From Micromonospora citrea (GTDB lineage Bacteria > Actinomycetota > Actinomycetes > Mycobacteriales > Micromonosporaceae), in contig NZ_FMHZ01000002.1 of NCBI RefSeq assembly GCF_900090315.1, positions 6,852,501-6,916,500 on the forward strand: 64,000 nucleotides of DNA, in the 5' to 3' direction. This document shows positions 11,098 through 21,088 of the stretch, piece by piece. The notes under the pieces are model-generated. The model saw only the letters and a program-made list of their open reading frames with translations, had not been told where the DNA came from and made no database searches. Each line of letters begins with the position of its first letter. Positions within the stretch are counted from its first letter, which is position 1. The position numbers and the translations under genes are program-made.

Positions 11098-11103
11098 TAG
11101 TGT
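11098..11103 (+). promoter_or_regulatory. Candidate -10 element TAGTGT of arc
   Basis: TAGTGT lies about 37 bases before the GTG of arc, leaving room for a leader carrying the GGGGAGGTGG ribosome site. A matching -35 is not obvious. Confidence 0.3.
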
Positions 11104-11140
11104 TAGGGCAGAACGTTCAAGCCCCCCGGGGAGGTGGGAC

Positions 11141-12922
11141 GTGGCACGCAGCGACGACGCGGACTCGCGCGCCGCACGGTGGGAGAAGGAGGCCCACGAT
11201 CTCTCCACGCAGGTCGCGTTCCTTCAAGAGGAACTCGCTCTGGTGCGGCGCAAGTTGACCGAAAGCCCCCGACACGTCCGGCAGCTCGAAGAGCGGCTGG
11301 CGGCCACCCAGGCACAGTTGGCGCGGCTGACCGAGAACAACGACCGGCTCGTGAGCACCCTCAAGGAGGCTCGCGCGCAGATCGTGACGCTCAAGGAGGA
11401 GATCGACCGCCTCGCACAGCCGCCGAGTGGCTACGGCGTCTTCCTCGCGCGGCACGACGACGGCACGGTGGACGTGTTCACCGGCGGGCGCAAGCTCAGG
11501 GTCGCCGTCTCGCCCTCGCTGGACGTCGCCGAGCTGCGGCGCGGCCAGGAGGTCCTGCTCAACGACGCGCTCAACATCGTCGACGCGTTCGGCTACGAGC
11601 GGGTCGGCGAGGTGGTCATGCTCAAGGAGATCCTCGCGGGTCCCGAGGGCAGTCCGGGCGACCGGGCCCTGGTGGTCTCGCACTCCGACGAGGAACGGAT
11701 CGTGCACCTCGCCGAGACCCTGATCGGCTCGCCGATCCGGGCCGGCGACTCGCTCATGATCGAGCCCCGCTCGGCGTACGCCTACGAGCGGATCCCGAAG
11801 AGCGAGGTCGAGGAGCTGGTCCTGGAGGAGGTGCCGGACGTCGACTACACCGACATCGGCGGCCTCCACGCCCAGATCGAGCAGATCCGCGACGCGGTGG
11901 AGCTGCCCTTCCTGCACGCCGACCTGTTCCGCGAGCACCAGCTCCGGCCGCCGAAGGGCATCCTGCTCTACGGCCCGCCCGGCTGCGGCAAGACACTGAT
12001 CGCCAAGGCGGTGGCCAACTCGCTGGCGAAGAAGATCGCCGAGCGGGAGGGCAAGGAGAGGCACACCAGCTTCTTCCTCAACATCAAGGGCCCGGAGCTG
12101 CTCAACAAGTACGTCGGCGAGACCGAGCGGCACATCCGGCTGATCTTCCAGCGGGCCCGCGAGAAGGCCGGCGAGGGCACCCCGGTCATCGTGTTCTTCG
12201 ACGAGATGGACTCGGTGTTCCGGACCCGGGGCTCCGGTGTCTCCTCGGACGTGGAGAACACGATCGTCCCCCAGCTGCTCAGCGAGATCGACGGCGTGGA
12301 GGGCCTGGAGAACGTCATCGTCATCGGCGCCTCCAACCGGGAAGACATGATCGACCCGGCGATCCTGCGCCCCGGCCGGCTCGACGTGAAGATCAAGATC
12401 GAGCGGCCGGACGCCGAGGCGGCCAAGGACATCTTCTCCAAGTACATCCTCCCCGGGCTGCCCCTGCATCCGGACGACCTGGCCGAGCACGGCGGCGACC
12501 CCCAGGCCACCGTCGCGGCGATGATCGACGCGGTCGTCCTGCGGATGTACTCGGAGACCGAGGAGAACCGCTTCCTCGAGGTCACCTACGCCAACGGCGA
12601 CAAGGAAGTCCTCTACTTCAAGGACTTCAACTCCGGCGCGATGATCCAGAACATCGTCGACCGGGGCAAGAAGATGGCCATCAAGGAGTTCCTCACCTCC
12701 GGCCGCAAGGGCCTGCGCCTGCAGCACCTCCTCGACGCCTGCGTCGACGAGTTCCGCGAGAACGAGGACCTGCCCAACACCACCAACCCCGACGACTGGG
12801 CCCGCATCTCCGGCAAGAAGGGCGAGCGGATCGTCTACATCCGCACGCTCGTCTCCGGCGGCAAGGGCGCGGAGGCCGGCCGGTCGATAGAGACCGCCAG
12901 CAACACCGGTCAGTACCTCTGA
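11141..12922 (+). CDS. arc: Proteasome-associated AAA+ ATPase (ARC/Mpa)
   Basis: This hexameric unfoldase of 593 residues recognises pupylated proteins and threads them into the 20S proteasome. Residues about 10-90 form a heptad-rich coiled coil that binds Pup. Two OB folds follow. The AAA+ module has Walker A GPPGCGKT near residue 278, Walker [12 protein letters not shown], and the arginine-finger region ILRPGRLD. The protein ends GQYL, the C-terminal docking tail that opens the proteasome gate. The GTG at 11141 is preceded by GGGGAGGTGGGAC and gives the usual length. It heads the proteasome locus; dop follows after a strong hairpin. Confidence 0.97.
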   Translation: MARSDDADSRAARWEKEAHDLSTQVAFLQEELALVRRKLTESPRHVRQLEERLAATQAQLARLTENNDRLVSTLKEARAQIVTLKEEIDRLAQPPSGYGVFLARHDDGTVDVFTGGRKLRVAVSPSLDVAELRRGQEVLLNDALNIVDAFGYERVGEVVMLKEILAGPEGSPGDRALVVSHSDEERIVHLAETLIGSPIRAGDSLMIEPRSAYAYERIPKSEVEELVLEEVPDVDYTDIGGLHAQIEQIRDAVELPFLHADLFREHQLRPPKGILLYGPPGCGKTLIAKAVANSLAKKIAEREGKERHTSFFLNIKGPELLNKYVGETERHIRLIFQRAREKAGEGTPVIVFFDEMDSVFRTRGSGVSSDVENTIVPQLLSEIDGVEGLENVIVIGASNREDMIDPAILRPGRLDVKIKIERPDAEAAKDIFSKYILPGLPLHPDDLAEHGGDPQATVAAMIDAVVLRMYSETEENRFLEVTYANGDKEVLYFKDFNSGAMIQNIVDRGKKMAIKEFLTSGRKGLRLQHLLDACVDEFRENEDLPNTTNPDDWARISGKKGERIVYIRTLVSGGKGAEAGRSIETASNTGQYL

Positions 12923-12933
12923 CCCACACCCGC

Positions 12934-12968
12934 ACGGGGCCCGCGACGCGACGCGTCGCGGGCCCCGT
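12934..12968 (+). terminator. Hairpin between arc and dop
   Basis: A perfect 15-bp stem (ACGGGGCCCGCGACG at 12934-12948, its complement at 12954-12968) with a five-base loop lies 12 bases after the arc stop. No T tract follows, so it may attenuate rather than stop readthrough into dop. Confidence 0.6.
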
Positions 12969-13088
12969 CCCGTCCGCCCCCGCCCGTCCCGTGCCCGACG
13001 CCCCGGTCCGGCGCGCCCCCTTCCGCCGTACGGCCGACTACGCTCGACGTGACGGGGGACCGGTCGGGCGAGCGAAGCGGGTAGGTCG

Positions 13089-14606
13089 ATGAGCGTAAGA
13101 CGGATCATGGGCACCGAGGTCGAGTACGGCATCTCCGTGCCCGGCCAGGCCGGGGCCAACCCCATGGTCACCTCCTCCCAGGTGGTCAACGCCTACGGGG
13201 CGCGCCCGGAACTGAACCGGGGCGGCCGCGCCCGCTGGGACTACGAGGAGGAGTCGCCGCTGCGGGACGCGCGCGGCTTCACCTACTCCGGCGCCGCGTA
13301 CGACCCGGCGGAGGCCCTCGCCGACGAGGACCTCGGGCTGGCCAACGTGATACTCACCAACGGCGCGCGGCTCTACGTCGACCACGCCCACCCGGAATAC
13401 TCCACTCCGGAGGTGACCAACCCCCGGGACCTGGTGCGCTGGGACAAGGCGGGGGAGCGGGTGATGGCCGAGGCGGCCCGCCGCGCCGCCACCATCCCCG
13501 GCACCCAGCCGATCCACCTCTACAAGAACAACACCGACAACAAGGGCGCCAGCTACGGCTCCCACGAGAACTACCTGATGCGCCGCCAGACGGCCTTCGC
13601 CGGCATCGTGGCGTACCTGACGCCGTTCTTCGTGACCCGGCAGATCGTCTGCGGCGCCGGCCGCGTCGGCATCGGCCAGGACGGCGGGCAGAGCGGATTC
13701 CAGATCTCCCAGCGCGCCGACTTCTTCGAGGTCGAGGTCGGCCTGGAGACCACCCTCAAGCGGCCGATCATCAACACCCGTGACGAGCCGCACGCCGACG
13801 CCGACAAGTATCGGCGGCTGCACGTCATCATCGGCGACGCGAACCTGTCGGAGATCTCCACGTACCTCAAGGTCGGCACCACGGCCCTGATCCTCACGAT
13901 GATCGAGGAGAAGGCGCTCGGCAGCGACCTGGGCATCGCCGACCCGGTCAGCGAGCTGCGCGCGGTCAGCCACGACCCGTCCCTGACGCACCTGATGCGC
14001 CTGCGCGACGGGCGGCGGCTCACCGCGCTGGACGTGCAGTGGGCCTACTACGAGCGGGTACGGTCCTTCGTGGACGACCGCTACGGCGCCGACGCCGACG
14101 AGCAGACCCTGGACGTGCTGGCCCGCTGGGAGAGCGTGCTGGACCGGCTGGGCCGCGACGTCATGCTCTGCGCCGACGAGCTGGACTGGGTGGCCAAGCT
14201 GCGCCTGCTGGAGGGCTACCGGGAGCGCGAGAAGCTCGGCTGGGGCTCGCACAAGCTCCAGCTCGTCGACCTGCAGTACTCGGACGTCCGCCCGGAGAAG
14301 GGCCTCTACCACCGGCTGGTCTCCCGGGGCGCGATGAAGACCCTGCTCGACGAGGAGGAGACCCGCACGGCGATGACCGAGCCGCCGGAGGACACCCGCG
14401 CCTACTTCCGCGGCCGCTGCCTGGCCCAGTACGCCTCGGAGGTGGTCGCGGCCAGCTGGGACTCGGTCATCTTCGACGTGGGCCGCGAGTCGCTGGTGCG
14501 GGTGCCGATGATGGAGCCGGAGCGCGGCACCCGCAAGCACGTGGGCGCGCTCTTCGACCGCTGCCCCAGCGCCAAGGATCTGCTGGAAACCCTCACCGGC
14601 GGCTGA
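13089..14606 (+). CDS. dop: Depupylase/Pup deamidase Dop
   Basis: Dop, 505 residues, removes Pup from substrates and in many species converts the C-terminal Gln of Pup to Glu. It shares the glutamine-synthetase-like fold of PafA. The N terminus [13 protein letters not shown] carries the metal/ATP-binding glutamates. [18 protein letters not shown] contains the aspartate that acts as nucleophile in Dop. [19 protein letters not shown] is the substrate-binding stretch shared with PafA. The segment after the N-terminal motif is longer than in PafA, the Dop loop that separates the two. Start ATG 13089 has GGTAGGTCG upstream. Confidence 0.96.
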   Translation: MSVRRIMGTEVEYGISVPGQAGANPMVTSSQVVNAYGARPELNRGGRARWDYEEESPLRDARGFTYSGAAYDPAEALADEDLGLANVILTNGARLYVDHAHPEYSTPEVTNPRDLVRWDKAGERVMAEAARRAATIPGTQPIHLYKNNTDNKGASYGSHENYLMRRQTAFAGIVAYLTPFFVTRQIVCGAGRVGIGQDGGQSGFQISQRADFFEVEVGLETTLKRPIINTRDEPHADADKYRRLHVIIGDANLSEISTYLKVGTTALILTMIEEKALGSDLGIADPVSELRAVSHDPSLTHLMRLRDGRRLTALDVQWAYYERVRSFVDDRYGADADEQTLDVLARWESVLDRLGRDVMLCADELDWVAKLRLLEGYREREKLGWGSHKLQLVDLQYSDVRPEKGLYHRLVSRGAMKTLLDEEETRTAMTEPPEDTRAYFRGRCLAQYASEVVAASWDSVIFDVGRESLVRVPMMEPERGTRKHVGALFDRCPSAKDLLETLTGG

Positions 14607-14621
14607 CCGCCGCGGCCGAAT

Positions 14622-14659
14622 GCCCGCCGTGTGCCGAAGCCGGCGCGCGGCGGGCTTTT
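14622..14659 (+). terminator. Rho-independent terminator after dop
   Basis: GCCCGCCG at 14622-14629 pairs with CGGCGGGC at 14648-14655, followed by TTTTC. It separates dop from pup. Confidence 0.75.
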
Positions 14660-14675
14660 CGTCGCCTCCGCGAGG

Positions 14676-14681
14676 TAAGTT
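14676..14681 (+). promoter_or_regulatory. Candidate -10 element TAAGTT of the pup operon
   Basis: TAAGTT lies between the dop terminator and the pup ribosome site (GGAGGAGG at 14699-14706). It fits an independent promoter for pup and the genes after it. Confidence 0.4.
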
Positions 14682-14711
14682 GATCGCAGGGCGATCGTGG
14701 AGGAGGCAGCA

Positions 14712-14927
14712 ATGGCCACTCGTGACAGCGGCGGGCAGTCGCAGTCGGGCAAGTCGCGTCAGGGCGAGGAGATCGAGGACGTCACCACCGAGGCGAATCC
14801 GGAGGTCGCCGAGCGGCACGCCGAGATCACCGAGGACGTCGACGACCTGCTCGACGAGATCGACTCCGTCCTGGAGGAGAACGCCGAGGAATTTGTCCGC
14901 GGCTATGTTCAAAAAGGGGGCGAATAG
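14712..14927 (+). CDS. pup: Prokaryotic ubiquitin-like protein Pup, encoded with C-terminal Glu
   Basis: Pup, 71 residues, is the intrinsically disordered tag that PafA ligates to lysines of proteins destined for the proteasome. It is very acidic, as expected. The central [20 protein letters not shown] helix binds the coiled coil of the ATPase, and the C terminus is VQKGGE. Because the last residue is already Glu, no deamidation by Dop is needed before ligation. The ATG at 14712 follows GGAGGAGG; an in-frame GTG at 14697 lies before that site and is unlikely. Confidence 0.97.
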   Translation: MATRDSGGQSQSGKSRQGEEIEDVTTEANPEVAERHAEITEDVDDLLDEIDSVLEENAEEFVRGYVQKGGE

Positions 14928-14948
14928 GGTCTATCTGGCATTTCGGAC

Positions 14949-15635
14949 ATGCCCCGACGGTTGGATGATCGAGACGGAGAGCGCCGTTGCCGCGACTGCG
15001 GCGCGTGGAAGCCGCTAGCGGAATTCTGCGCCAACAGCCGGCGACCCGACGGCCGCGGTAGCTACTGCAAGCCGTGCTTCAACGCGCGTTCGAAGGCGAG
15101 CTACGCCAAGCGGATTCGCGAACAGCACGGCCGTGACGTGCGTCAACCGCCGGCGGTGCCGGACGGGCACCGCCGGTGCCCAGCGTGCGGCGTGACCAAG
15201 GTGCTGGAGGATTTCCCTCGTAACCGCTCCGGGCGGAGCGGTTACGGCCGATACTGCAAACCCTGTCACAACGCGAAGGGCAAGGAGTCGCGGACGCGGC
15301 TTCACGGCGGGAGCCGCGAGTACCACCTTCGGCGGCGCTACGGAGTAGGGCAGAAGGAGTTCGACGAGCTCCTGGCAGAGCAGGGCGGCGTCTGCGCGAT
15401 CTGCGGCACACCGGACCCCCAACATCTGGACCACGATCATCGCACCGGGTGGGTGCGCGGGATATTGTGCTTCAACTGCAACGGTGGTCTCGGCCAGTTC
15501 CGTGACGATCAGTCGCGGCTGGCGGAGGCGATCACATATCTGAGAGGAACCACGTGGCAGCGGGTTTTGATCCATCCGGGCGTCTACCAGATGTGTTCAC
15601 CAACGCGGGGACGTCCTCCTTCACCTCGTTCCTGA
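14949..15635 (+). CDS. Endonuclease VII-like HNH protein with two zinc ribbons
   Basis: This 228-residue protein lies inside the Pup-proteasome operon, 21 bases after pup. Its last 82 bases overlap the start of prcB in another frame. Two repeated zinc-ribbon units come first: [15 protein letters not shown]...YCKPC near residues 13-43 and [15 protein letters not shown]...YCKPC near residues 74-106. The C-terminal third is a treble-clef endonuclease VII/HNH fold: CAICG, then LDHDHRTG, then [11 protein letters not shown], with the metal-binding cysteines and catalytic histidines in place. Cleavage of DNA is therefore plausible, but a role in proteolysis regulation or nucleic-acid binding is equally open. 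Such genes are, from memory, found at this place in related actinomycetes but not in mycobacteria. No strong ribosome site precedes ATG 14949, so coupling to pup is likely. Confidence 0.88.
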   Translation: MPRRLDDRDGERRCRDCGAWKPLAEFCANSRRPDGRGSYCKPCFNARSKASYAKRIREQHGRDVRQPPAVPDGHRRCPACGVTKVLEDFPRNRSGRSGYGRYCKPCHNAKGKESRTRLHGGSREYHLRRRYGVGQKEFDELLAEQGGVCAICGTPDPQHLDHDHRTGWVRGILCFNCNGGLGQFRDDQSRLAEAITYLRGTTWQRVLIHPGVYQMCSPTRGRPPSPRS

Positions 15636-16393
15636 GCAAGGTGGCCCCCGAGATGCTGCCCGGCCGACGGCCGCTGCCGCCGGGCATGGCCGCCGACATG
15701 GCGCCGCACGCGACGACCATCGTGGCCATCTCGGCCGCCGGCGGCGTCGTGATGGCCGGCGACCGCAGGGCCACCATGGGCAACCTGATCGCCCAGCGCG
15801 ACATCGAGAAGGTGCACCCGGCCGACGCGTACTCCCTGGTGGGCATCGCGGGCACGGCTGGCATCGGCATCGAGCTGATGCGACTGTTCCAGGTGGAGCT
15901 GGAGCACTACGAGAAGATCGAGGGCGCGATGCTCTCGCTCGACGGCAAGGCCAACCGCCTCGCCTCGATGATCCGCGGCAACCTGGGCGCCGCGATGCAG
16001 GGCCTGGCGGTGATCCCGCTCTTCGCCGGGTTCGACCTGGCCGCGAAGGACCCGGCGCGCGCCGGCCGGATCTTCAGCTTCGACGTCACCGGCGGCCCCT
16101 ACGAGGAGACCGGCTACGACGCGATCGGCTCCGGCTCGCTCTTCGCCCGGTCGGCGCTGAAGAAGCGCTTCCAGCCCGGCCTCTCGATCGACGAGGCGGT
16201 GCGCCTCGCGGTGGAGGCGCTCTACGACGCGGCCGACGACGACACCGCGACCGGCGGCCCGGATCTGATCCGCCGGATCTACCCGGTGGTGATGACGGCG
16301 ACGGCGGAGGGCACCCACCGGCTCACCGACGAGGAGATGTCGGCGATCGCCGAGAGCGTGGTCTCGGCCCGGATGGAGAACCCGGGCGGTTGA
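15554..16393 (+). CDS. prcB: 20S proteasome beta subunit PrcB
   Basis: The catalytic subunit of the 20S proteasome, 279 residues, is made with a propeptide of about 53 residues that is removed autocatalytically before Thr54 in [10 protein letters not shown]. That Thr is the N-terminal nucleophile. [11 protein letters not shown], with the active-site Asp, and the lysine in IEKVHP complete the triad, and [12 protein letters not shown] is a typical beta-subunit stretch. GTG 15554 has GAGAGG eight bases upstream, inside the coding region of the HNH gene. prcA follows after 60 bases. Confidence 0.97.
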   Translation: MAAGFDPSGRLPDVFTNAGTSSFTSFLSKVAPEMLPGRRPLPPGMAADMAPHATTIVAISAAGGVVMAGDRRATMGNLIAQRDIEKVHPADAYSLVGIAGTAGIGIELMRLFQVELEHYEKIEGAMLSLDGKANRLASMIRGNLGAAMQGLAVIPLFAGFDLAAKDPARAGRIFSFDVTGGPYEETGYDAIGSGSLFARSALKKRFQPGLSIDEAVRLAVEALYDAADDDTATGGPDLIRRIYPVVMTATAEGTHRLTDEEMSAIAESVVSARMENPGG

Positions 16394-16453
16394 TCCGCCC
16401 CCGCCCGCACCAGCAGCAGCCGTCAGCACAGTGCCCTAAGGAGAACCGCCGCC

Positions 16454-17284
16454 GTGGCCATGCAGTTCTACGCCTCGCCCGAGCAGATCATGCGCGACCG
16501 CTCCGAGCTGGCCCGCAAGGGCATCGCCCGGGGCCGCAGCGCGGTCGTCCTGAGCTACTCCGGCGGGGTGCTCTTCGTCGCCGAGAACCTCTCCAGCGCC
16601 CTGCACAAAGTCAGTGAGATCTACGACCGGATCGGCTTCGCCGCCGTCGGCCGCTACAACGAGTTCGAGAACCTGCGCCGCGCCGGCGTGCGGATGGCCG
16701 ACCTGAACGGCCTGAGCTACGACCGGCGGGACGTCACCGGCCGGGCCCTGGCGAACGCGTTCGCGCAGACCCTGGGCGCCATCTTCACCGAGCAGTCGAA
16801 GCCGTTCGAGGTGGAGATCTGCGTGGCCGAGGTCGGCGCGACCGCCGAGGACGACGAGCTCTACCGGCTCACCTACGACGGCTCGGTCAACGACGAGCCG
16901 GGCCGGATGGCGATGGGTGGGCAGGCCGAGGCGATCACCGGGGTGCTGAAGTCCCACCACCGCCCGGACATGTCGCTGGGCGAGGCGGTCAAGGTCGCCG
17001 TGCAGGCGTTGGGCAGCGTCGGGGGTGAGGGCGGCGCCGCCCGGACCATCGCCGCCAACCAGTTGGAGGTGGCGGTCCTCGACCGGCGCCGGGTGGGGCG
17101 GACGTTCCGCCGCGTCACCGGGGCCGCCCTGACCGCGCTGCTCGACGGCGGCAAGGGGGCCGAGCCGGAGGTGTCGGCGCGCCCGGAGACCCCGACCGCG
17201 CCGGCCGAGGAGGCGAAGAAGCCCACCACCTCGGCCGGCTCGGCCGATCTGGAGGGCCAGCAGACCGAGGGCCCCGAGGCGTAG
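16454..17284 (+). CDS. prcA: 20S proteasome alpha subunit PrcA
   Basis: The alpha subunit, 276 residues, forms the outer rings and gate of the 20S particle and binds the C-terminal tail of the ATPase. The N terminus [27 protein letters not shown] is the alpha-type gate and H0 helix region. No catalytic Thr is expected or present. The last roughly 40 residues are an Ala/Pro/Glu-rich disordered tail, longer than in mycobacteria. GTG 16454 is favoured because AAGGAG ends ten bases before it; ATG 16460 is two codons later. A strong terminator follows. Confidence 0.96.
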   Translation: MAMQFYASPEQIMRDRSELARKGIARGRSAVVLSYSGGVLFVAENLSSALHKVSEIYDRIGFAAVGRYNEFENLRRAGVRMADLNGLSYDRRDVTGRALANAFAQTLGAIFTEQSKPFEVEICVAEVGATAEDDELYRLTYDGSVNDEPGRMAMGGQAEAITGVLKSHHRPDMSLGEAVKVAVQALGSVGGEGGAARTIAANQLEVAVLDRRRVGRTFRRVTGAALTALLDGGKGAEPEVSARPETPTAPAEEAKKPTTSAGSADLEGQQTEGPEA

Positions 17285-17299
17285 CGACGCGCGAAGGGC

Positions 17300-17338
17300 G
17301 GCGGGCGTCCGGGTCATGGGCCCGGGCGCCCGCCTTTT
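17300..17338 (+). terminator. Rho-independent terminator after prcA
   Basis: GGCGGGCGTCCGGG at 17300-17313 pairs with CCCGGGCGCCCGCC at 17321-17334 (one G-T pair), followed by TTTTC. Confidence 0.85.
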
Positions 17339-17497
17339 CGGTACGCGCCGCCGACCTTCCGCCGTCGTCGCCGACGTTCGTCCACTCGCCGCACCGGCGT
17401 CCACTCGCACCGGTCGGCGCGTCCGCGTCGTGCGGGCCGACGGGCACCCCGGCGTGAGACGCCGCGGCGAGCGCTGCCATCTGAGGCCTCGGGCGGC

Positions 17498-17503
17498 TAA
17501 TGT
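17498..17503 (+). promoter_or_regulatory. -10 element TAATGT of pafA
   Basis: TAATGT ends six bases before the ATG at 17510. pafA therefore has its own promoter after the prcA terminator and probably a leaderless mRNA. Confidence 0.55.
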
Positions 17504-17509
17504 CTCACC

Positions 17510-18868
17510 ATGGAGCGGCGAATCTTCGGCCTCGAGACCGAGTACGGCGTCACCTGCACCTACCGGGGGCAGCGCAGGTTGTCCCCCGACGAGGTCGCCC
17601 GATACCTCTTCCGCCGGGTGGTGTCGTGGGGCCGGTCCAGCAACGTGTTCCTGCGCAACGGCGCCCGGCTCTACCTCGACGTCGGCTCGCACCCGGAGTA
17701 CGCCACCCCGGAGTGCGACTCGGTGGTCGACCTGGTCGCCCACGACCGGGCCGGCGAGCGGATCCTGGAGGGGCTGCTCGTCGACGCGGAGAAGCGGCTG
17801 CACGACGAGGGCATCGCCGGCGAGATCTACCTGTTCAAGAACAACACCGACTCGGCCGGAAACTCGTACGGCTGCCACGAGAACTACCTGGTCTCGCGGC
17901 ACGGCGAGTTCGGCCGGTTGGCCGACGTGCTGATCCCGTTCCTGGTGACCCGGCAGTTGATCTGCGGCGCCGGCAAGGTGCTGCAGACCCCGCGCGGGGC
18001 GGTCTACTGCCTGTCGCAGCGGGCGGAGCACATCTGGGAGGGCGTCTCCTCGGCGACCACCCGGAGCCGGCCGATCATCAACACCCGCGACGAGCCGCAC
18101 GCCGACGCCGAGCGCTACCGCCGGCTGCACGTCATCGTCGGCGACTCCAACATGAACGAGGTCACCACGCTACTGAAGGTCGGCACCGCCGACATCGTGC
18201 TGCGGATGATCGAGGCCGGGGTGGTGATGCGTGACCTGACGCTGGAGAACCCGATCCGGGCGATCCGCGAGGTCTCGCACGACATCACCGGGCGGCGCAA
18301 GGTGCGGCTCGCCTCCGGCAAGGAGGTCAGCGCGCTGGAGATCCAGCAGGAATACCTGGCGAAGGCGACCGAGTTCGTGGAGCGGCGCGGCGGCGACCAG
18401 ACCGCGAAGCGGGTGGTCGAGCTGTGGGGCCGGGTGCTGCGCGCGGTGGAGACCGGCGACCTGGAGCCGGTGGCCCGGGAGATCGACTGGGTTACCAAGC
18501 TGCGGCTGATCGAGCGCTACCAGCGCAAGCACGACCTGCCGCTGTCGCATCCGCGGGTGGCCCAGATGGATCTGGCCTACCACGACCTGCGGCGGGGCCG
18601 GGGCCTCTACGGGCTGCTGGAGCGGCGCGGCGAGGTGGACCGGGTGGCCACCGACCCGGAGATCTTCGAGGCCAAGGAGACGCCGCCGCAGACGACCCGG
18701 GCGCGGTTGCGCGGGGAGTTCATCCGGCACGCCCAGGAGAAGCGGCGCGACTTCACCGTCGACTGGGTGCACCTGAAGCTCAACGACCAGGCGCAGCGCA
18801 CCGTGCTGTGCAAGGACCCGTTCCGGGCGTACGACGAGCGGGTGGAGCGGCTGATCGCCAGCATGTGA
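17510..18868 (+). CDS. pafA: Pup-protein ligase PafA
   Basis: PafA, 452 residues, uses ATP to form an isopeptide bond between the C-terminal Glu of Pup and substrate lysines. It has the glutamine-synthetase-like fold. [14 protein letters not shown] carries metal-binding Glu residues, and [19 protein letters not shown] contains the catalytic Asp. [19 protein letters not shown] binds substrate, and [20 protein letters not shown] is shared with Dop. It lacks the long insertion found in Dop. The small C-terminal domain binds Pup. It is transcribed separately from prcBA here. Confidence 0.97.
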   Translation: MERRIFGLETEYGVTCTYRGQRRLSPDEVARYLFRRVVSWGRSSNVFLRNGARLYLDVGSHPEYATPECDSVVDLVAHDRAGERILEGLLVDAEKRLHDEGIAGEIYLFKNNTDSAGNSYGCHENYLVSRHGEFGRLADVLIPFLVTRQLICGAGKVLQTPRGAVYCLSQRAEHIWEGVSSATTRSRPIINTRDEPHADAERYRRLHVIVGDSNMNEVTTLLKVGTADIVLRMIEAGVVMRDLTLENPIRAIREVSHDITGRRKVRLASGKEVSALEIQQEYLAKATEFVERRGGDQTAKRVVELWGRVLRAVETGDLEPVAREIDWVTKLRLIERYQRKHDLPLSHPRVAQMDLAYHDLRRGRGLYGLLERRGEVDRVATDPEIFEAKETPPQTTRARLRGEFIRHAQEKRRDFTVDWVHLKLNDQAQRTVLCKDPFRAYDERVERLIASM

Positions 18869-18937
18869 CGGCGCGGGCCGGTCCGGCGCGGTGGCGACCG
18901 CCTGCCGGGCCGGCCGGCCCGGTAGGCTGACCGCGCC

Positions 18938-19123
18938 ATGACGACTTCCGAACCTCCCGAGAGCGGCCGCCAGCGGCAGAACTGGGTCGAGCGCCGCCGC
19001 GAGAAGATCCGCGAGGAGATCGCGCGCAACCGGCGCGGCGAGTACACCGTGCCGACGTGGGTGCTGGCGCTCGCGCTGGTGCTCATCGTGGGCGCCTGGC
19101 TCACCCTGATCTTCATGGCCTGA
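18938..19123 (+). CDS. Small single-pass membrane protein
   Basis: This 61-residue protein has a charged N-terminal half (RRREKIREEIARNRRG) and one transmembrane helix, PTWVLALALVLIVGAWLTLI, at the C terminus, so most of it faces the cytosol. Function unknown. TAGGCT lies nine bases before the ATG, and no ribosome site is seen, suggesting a nearly leaderless mRNA. It follows pafA by 69 bases. Confidence 0.8.
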   Translation: MTTSEPPESGRQRQNWVERRREKIREEIARNRRGEYTVPTWVLALALVLIVGAWLTLIFMA

Positions 19124-19205
19124 GCCTGCGGTCGACACCGCAGCCTCGAAGTGGTGGCGGCCCCGGCGGGGCTGGGATCATCGTGCCGTCCGGCGTTGTC
19201 GGTCC

Positions 19206-19796
19206 GTGGACCGGCACGCCCCGCCCTGCGGCAGGGATGGTGACGTCATCGCACACATCGACCTCGGCATCGACGAGCGGGCCCATCCGGGCATCCGGGG
19301 CCCGATGCGGTTCCGGCCGGAGACGGCGAAGCCCCTCAACGCGCTGGCGGAGGCGCTCCTGCGTGCCCCGCACCCGACGCTGACGCCGGGCGAGCGGGAA
19401 CTGATCGCGGCGTACGTGTCGGGGCTCAACGAGTGCCGGTTCTGCTGCGCGACGCACGCGGCGTTCGCGGCGGCGCAGCTGCCCTCCGGCATGCCGCTCG
19501 TCGACCGGGTGCTCCGCGACCCCGTGGACGCGGAGGTCGGCGACAAGCTGCGGGCGTTGCTGCGGATCGCGGAGGCCGTGCGGCGCAGCGGCCGGGACGT
19601 GACCGCGGAGCTGGTGGCGGCCGCGCGGGAGGCCGGCGCGACGGACCTGGAGATCCACGACACGGTCCTGATCGCGGCGGCGTTCTGCATGTACAACCGC
19701 TACGTGGACGGGCTGGGCACCCTGGTCCCGGACGACCCCGTGGTGTACGAGAAGGCCGCCGAGCGCATCGTGCGGCACGGGTACGTGGAGAGCTGA
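19206..19796 (+). CDS. AhpD/carboxymuconolactone-decarboxylase-fold peroxidase-related protein
   Basis: This protein of up to 196 residues belongs to the uncharacterised peroxidase-related branch of the AhpD/CMD fold. The redox motif is NECRFCCATHAAF, which provides the CxxC cysteines and the following histidine of AhpD-like proteins. A disulfide-reductase or peroxidase role is likely. The start is uncertain: GTG 19206 lacks a ribosome site and the first dozen residues look unlike the family, whose similarity begins near IDLGIDE. It is unrelated to the degenerate CMD pair at 46-47.5 kb, which lack these cysteines. Confidence 0.8.
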   Translation: MDRHAPPCGRDGDVIAHIDLGIDERAHPGIRGPMRFRPETAKPLNALAEALLRAPHPTLTPGERELIAAYVSGLNECRFCCATHAAFAAAQLPSGMPLVDRVLRDPVDAEVGDKLRALLRIAEAVRRSGRDVTAELVAAAREAGATDLEIHDTVLIAAAFCMYNRYVDGLGTLVPDDPVVYEKAAERIVRHGYVES

Positions 19797-19822
19797 CCGT
19801 CCGCCACCTGACCCGCGCGGGA

Positions 19823-20908
19823 TCAGGTGAGCAGGCGGGCGGCGTGCCGGCCGGCCGCCGCGGCGGCCAGGAAGTAGGCGTGGTCGGCGTCGAGGCCCCG
19901 GCCCATGGTCGACAGCGGCACCGGCGTTGCCCGCAGCGCGGCGTCGAGCCCGTCGGTGGGCACCCGGACGAGGGTGTGCCGCGCCGCGAGGGGGGCCAGC
20001 GCGGCGTCCACCTCGCGGGCCAGGGCGGCCTCCAGCCCGTCGGGCACCACCAGCTCGGCGGGGGCCAGCGCCACCCGGCCGTACGCGGTCAGGCTGTGGT
20101 GCGAGACGCCCCGGTGCCTTGGTCGAGGGTCGGCGTCGGAGAGGCGCAGCGAGCCGACGGGACGCCCGCCCAGCGTGGCGACGGCGTTCACGGCCTCGCC
20201 GACGGCCACGCCGGAGAAGCCCCACCGGGTGCCGGTGCCGAGGTTGCCCGGTCCCTGGGCGACGATCGCCACGTCGGCGCGGAGCACGTGCCGGGCGGCG
20301 AGCAGGCCGCTGTGCACAGTGCTCGCCTCCAGGTCGCCGCCGAAGGCCTGGCCGACGCTGACGGTGCCGACGAGGTGGTCGCGCAGGCCGGCGAGGGTGC
20401 GGGAGAACCAGGCGGGCAGCGCGCCGCCGTCGGTCAGCACGTACGCGACCCGGGCGTCGGGGGCGTCGGCGTGGACGCCGGCCAGGATCGCCGGCAGCGC
20501 GGAGTGCAGGTCGGCGGTGACGACGGGCAGTCCCGCCAGGTCGTCGGCGGCGGCCAGCAGCTCGCGGTGCGGGGACGCCTCCTCGTCGACGCCGAGCAGG
20601 ATCGGCTGCAGCGGGGTGTAGCGGGCCTTGACGAGGTGGCCGGCGTCGCGGGTGTCGAGGGCCTGCGGCGGGTCCGGCGGCAGCCGGTCGGGCAGCGCCA
20701 CGACCAGGGCGTACCCGCCGGTGCCGAGGCCCATCAGGAGCGCGCCGGCGTTGAGCAGCACCCGGTCGCCGGGCTCGGGACGACCGACCAGTTCGGGGTA
20801 GGCCAGGGCGCGGACGGTGGCGCCGTCGGGGAGTTCGACGTCGAGTTCCACCGCCCCGGTCCACTGCCGCCGCAGTCTGTTCACCGTTCCCGACCGCCAT
20901 CGCACCAT
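19823..20908 (-). CDS. DUF3866 family protein
   Basis: This 361-residue cytosolic protein matches the DUF3866 family, which has no known activity. Visible landmarks are an N-terminal beta-rich domain (GAVELDVELPDGATVRALAYPEL), then VVAQGPGNLGTGTRWGFSG and GVSHHSLTAYGR, whose clustered His and Gly residues suggest a binding site. From memory, the family occurs in actinobacteria and firmicutes. The ATG at 20908 lies seven bases after TAGCGT, a leaderless arrangement. The gene is back to back with pafB. Confidence 0.82.
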   Translation of the reverse strand: MVRWRSGTVNRLRRQWTGAVELDVELPDGATVRALAYPELVGRPEPGDRVLLNAGALLMGLGTGGYALVVALPDRLPPDPPQALDTRDAGHLVKARYTPLQPILLGVDEEASPHRELLAAADDLAGLPVVTADLHSALPAILAGVHADAPDARVAYVLTDGGALPAWFSRTLAGLRDHLVGTVSVGQAFGGDLEASTVHSGLLAARHVLRADVAIVAQGPGNLGTGTRWGFSGVAVGEAVNAVATLGGRPVGSLRLSDADPRPRHRGVSHHSLTAYGRVALAPAELVVPDGLEAALAREVDAALAPLAARHTLVRVPTDGLDAALRATPVPLSTMGRGLDADHAYFLAAAAAGRHAARLLT

Positions 20909-20915
20909 GCCCGGC

Positions 20916-20921
20916 ACGCTA
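20916..20921 (-). promoter_or_regulatory. -10 element TAGCGT of the DUF3866 gene
   Basis: TAGCGT on the minus strand ends seven bases before the ATG at 20908. Confidence 0.5.
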
Positions 20922-21075
20922 GCGTCGCGGCCCCGGCCGGGCGCGCCCGGGGCGGGTGGACACGACCGCCGGGAACGCCCGGCCGTGGCTCTCCTCGGCG
21001 CGCCTGAGAGGATGGCCGGCGCGACGCGGCACACGTCGTGCCCGCGTGGGTGCACGTGCCCGGCGGGCGGGCTGC

Positions 21076-21081
21076 TAGCGT
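21076..21081 (+). promoter_or_regulatory. -10 element TAGCGT of pafBC
   Basis: TAGCGT ends seven bases before the GTG at 21089, with no ribosome site between. Confidence 0.55.
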
Positions 21082-21088
21082 CTACCGC

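Noticed and set aside
19113..20900. A long minus-strand frame through the CMD-like and DUF3866 genes
   Set aside because: Arg/Pro/Ala repeats without motifs; the DUF3866 frame and the plus-strand CMD frame explain the region.
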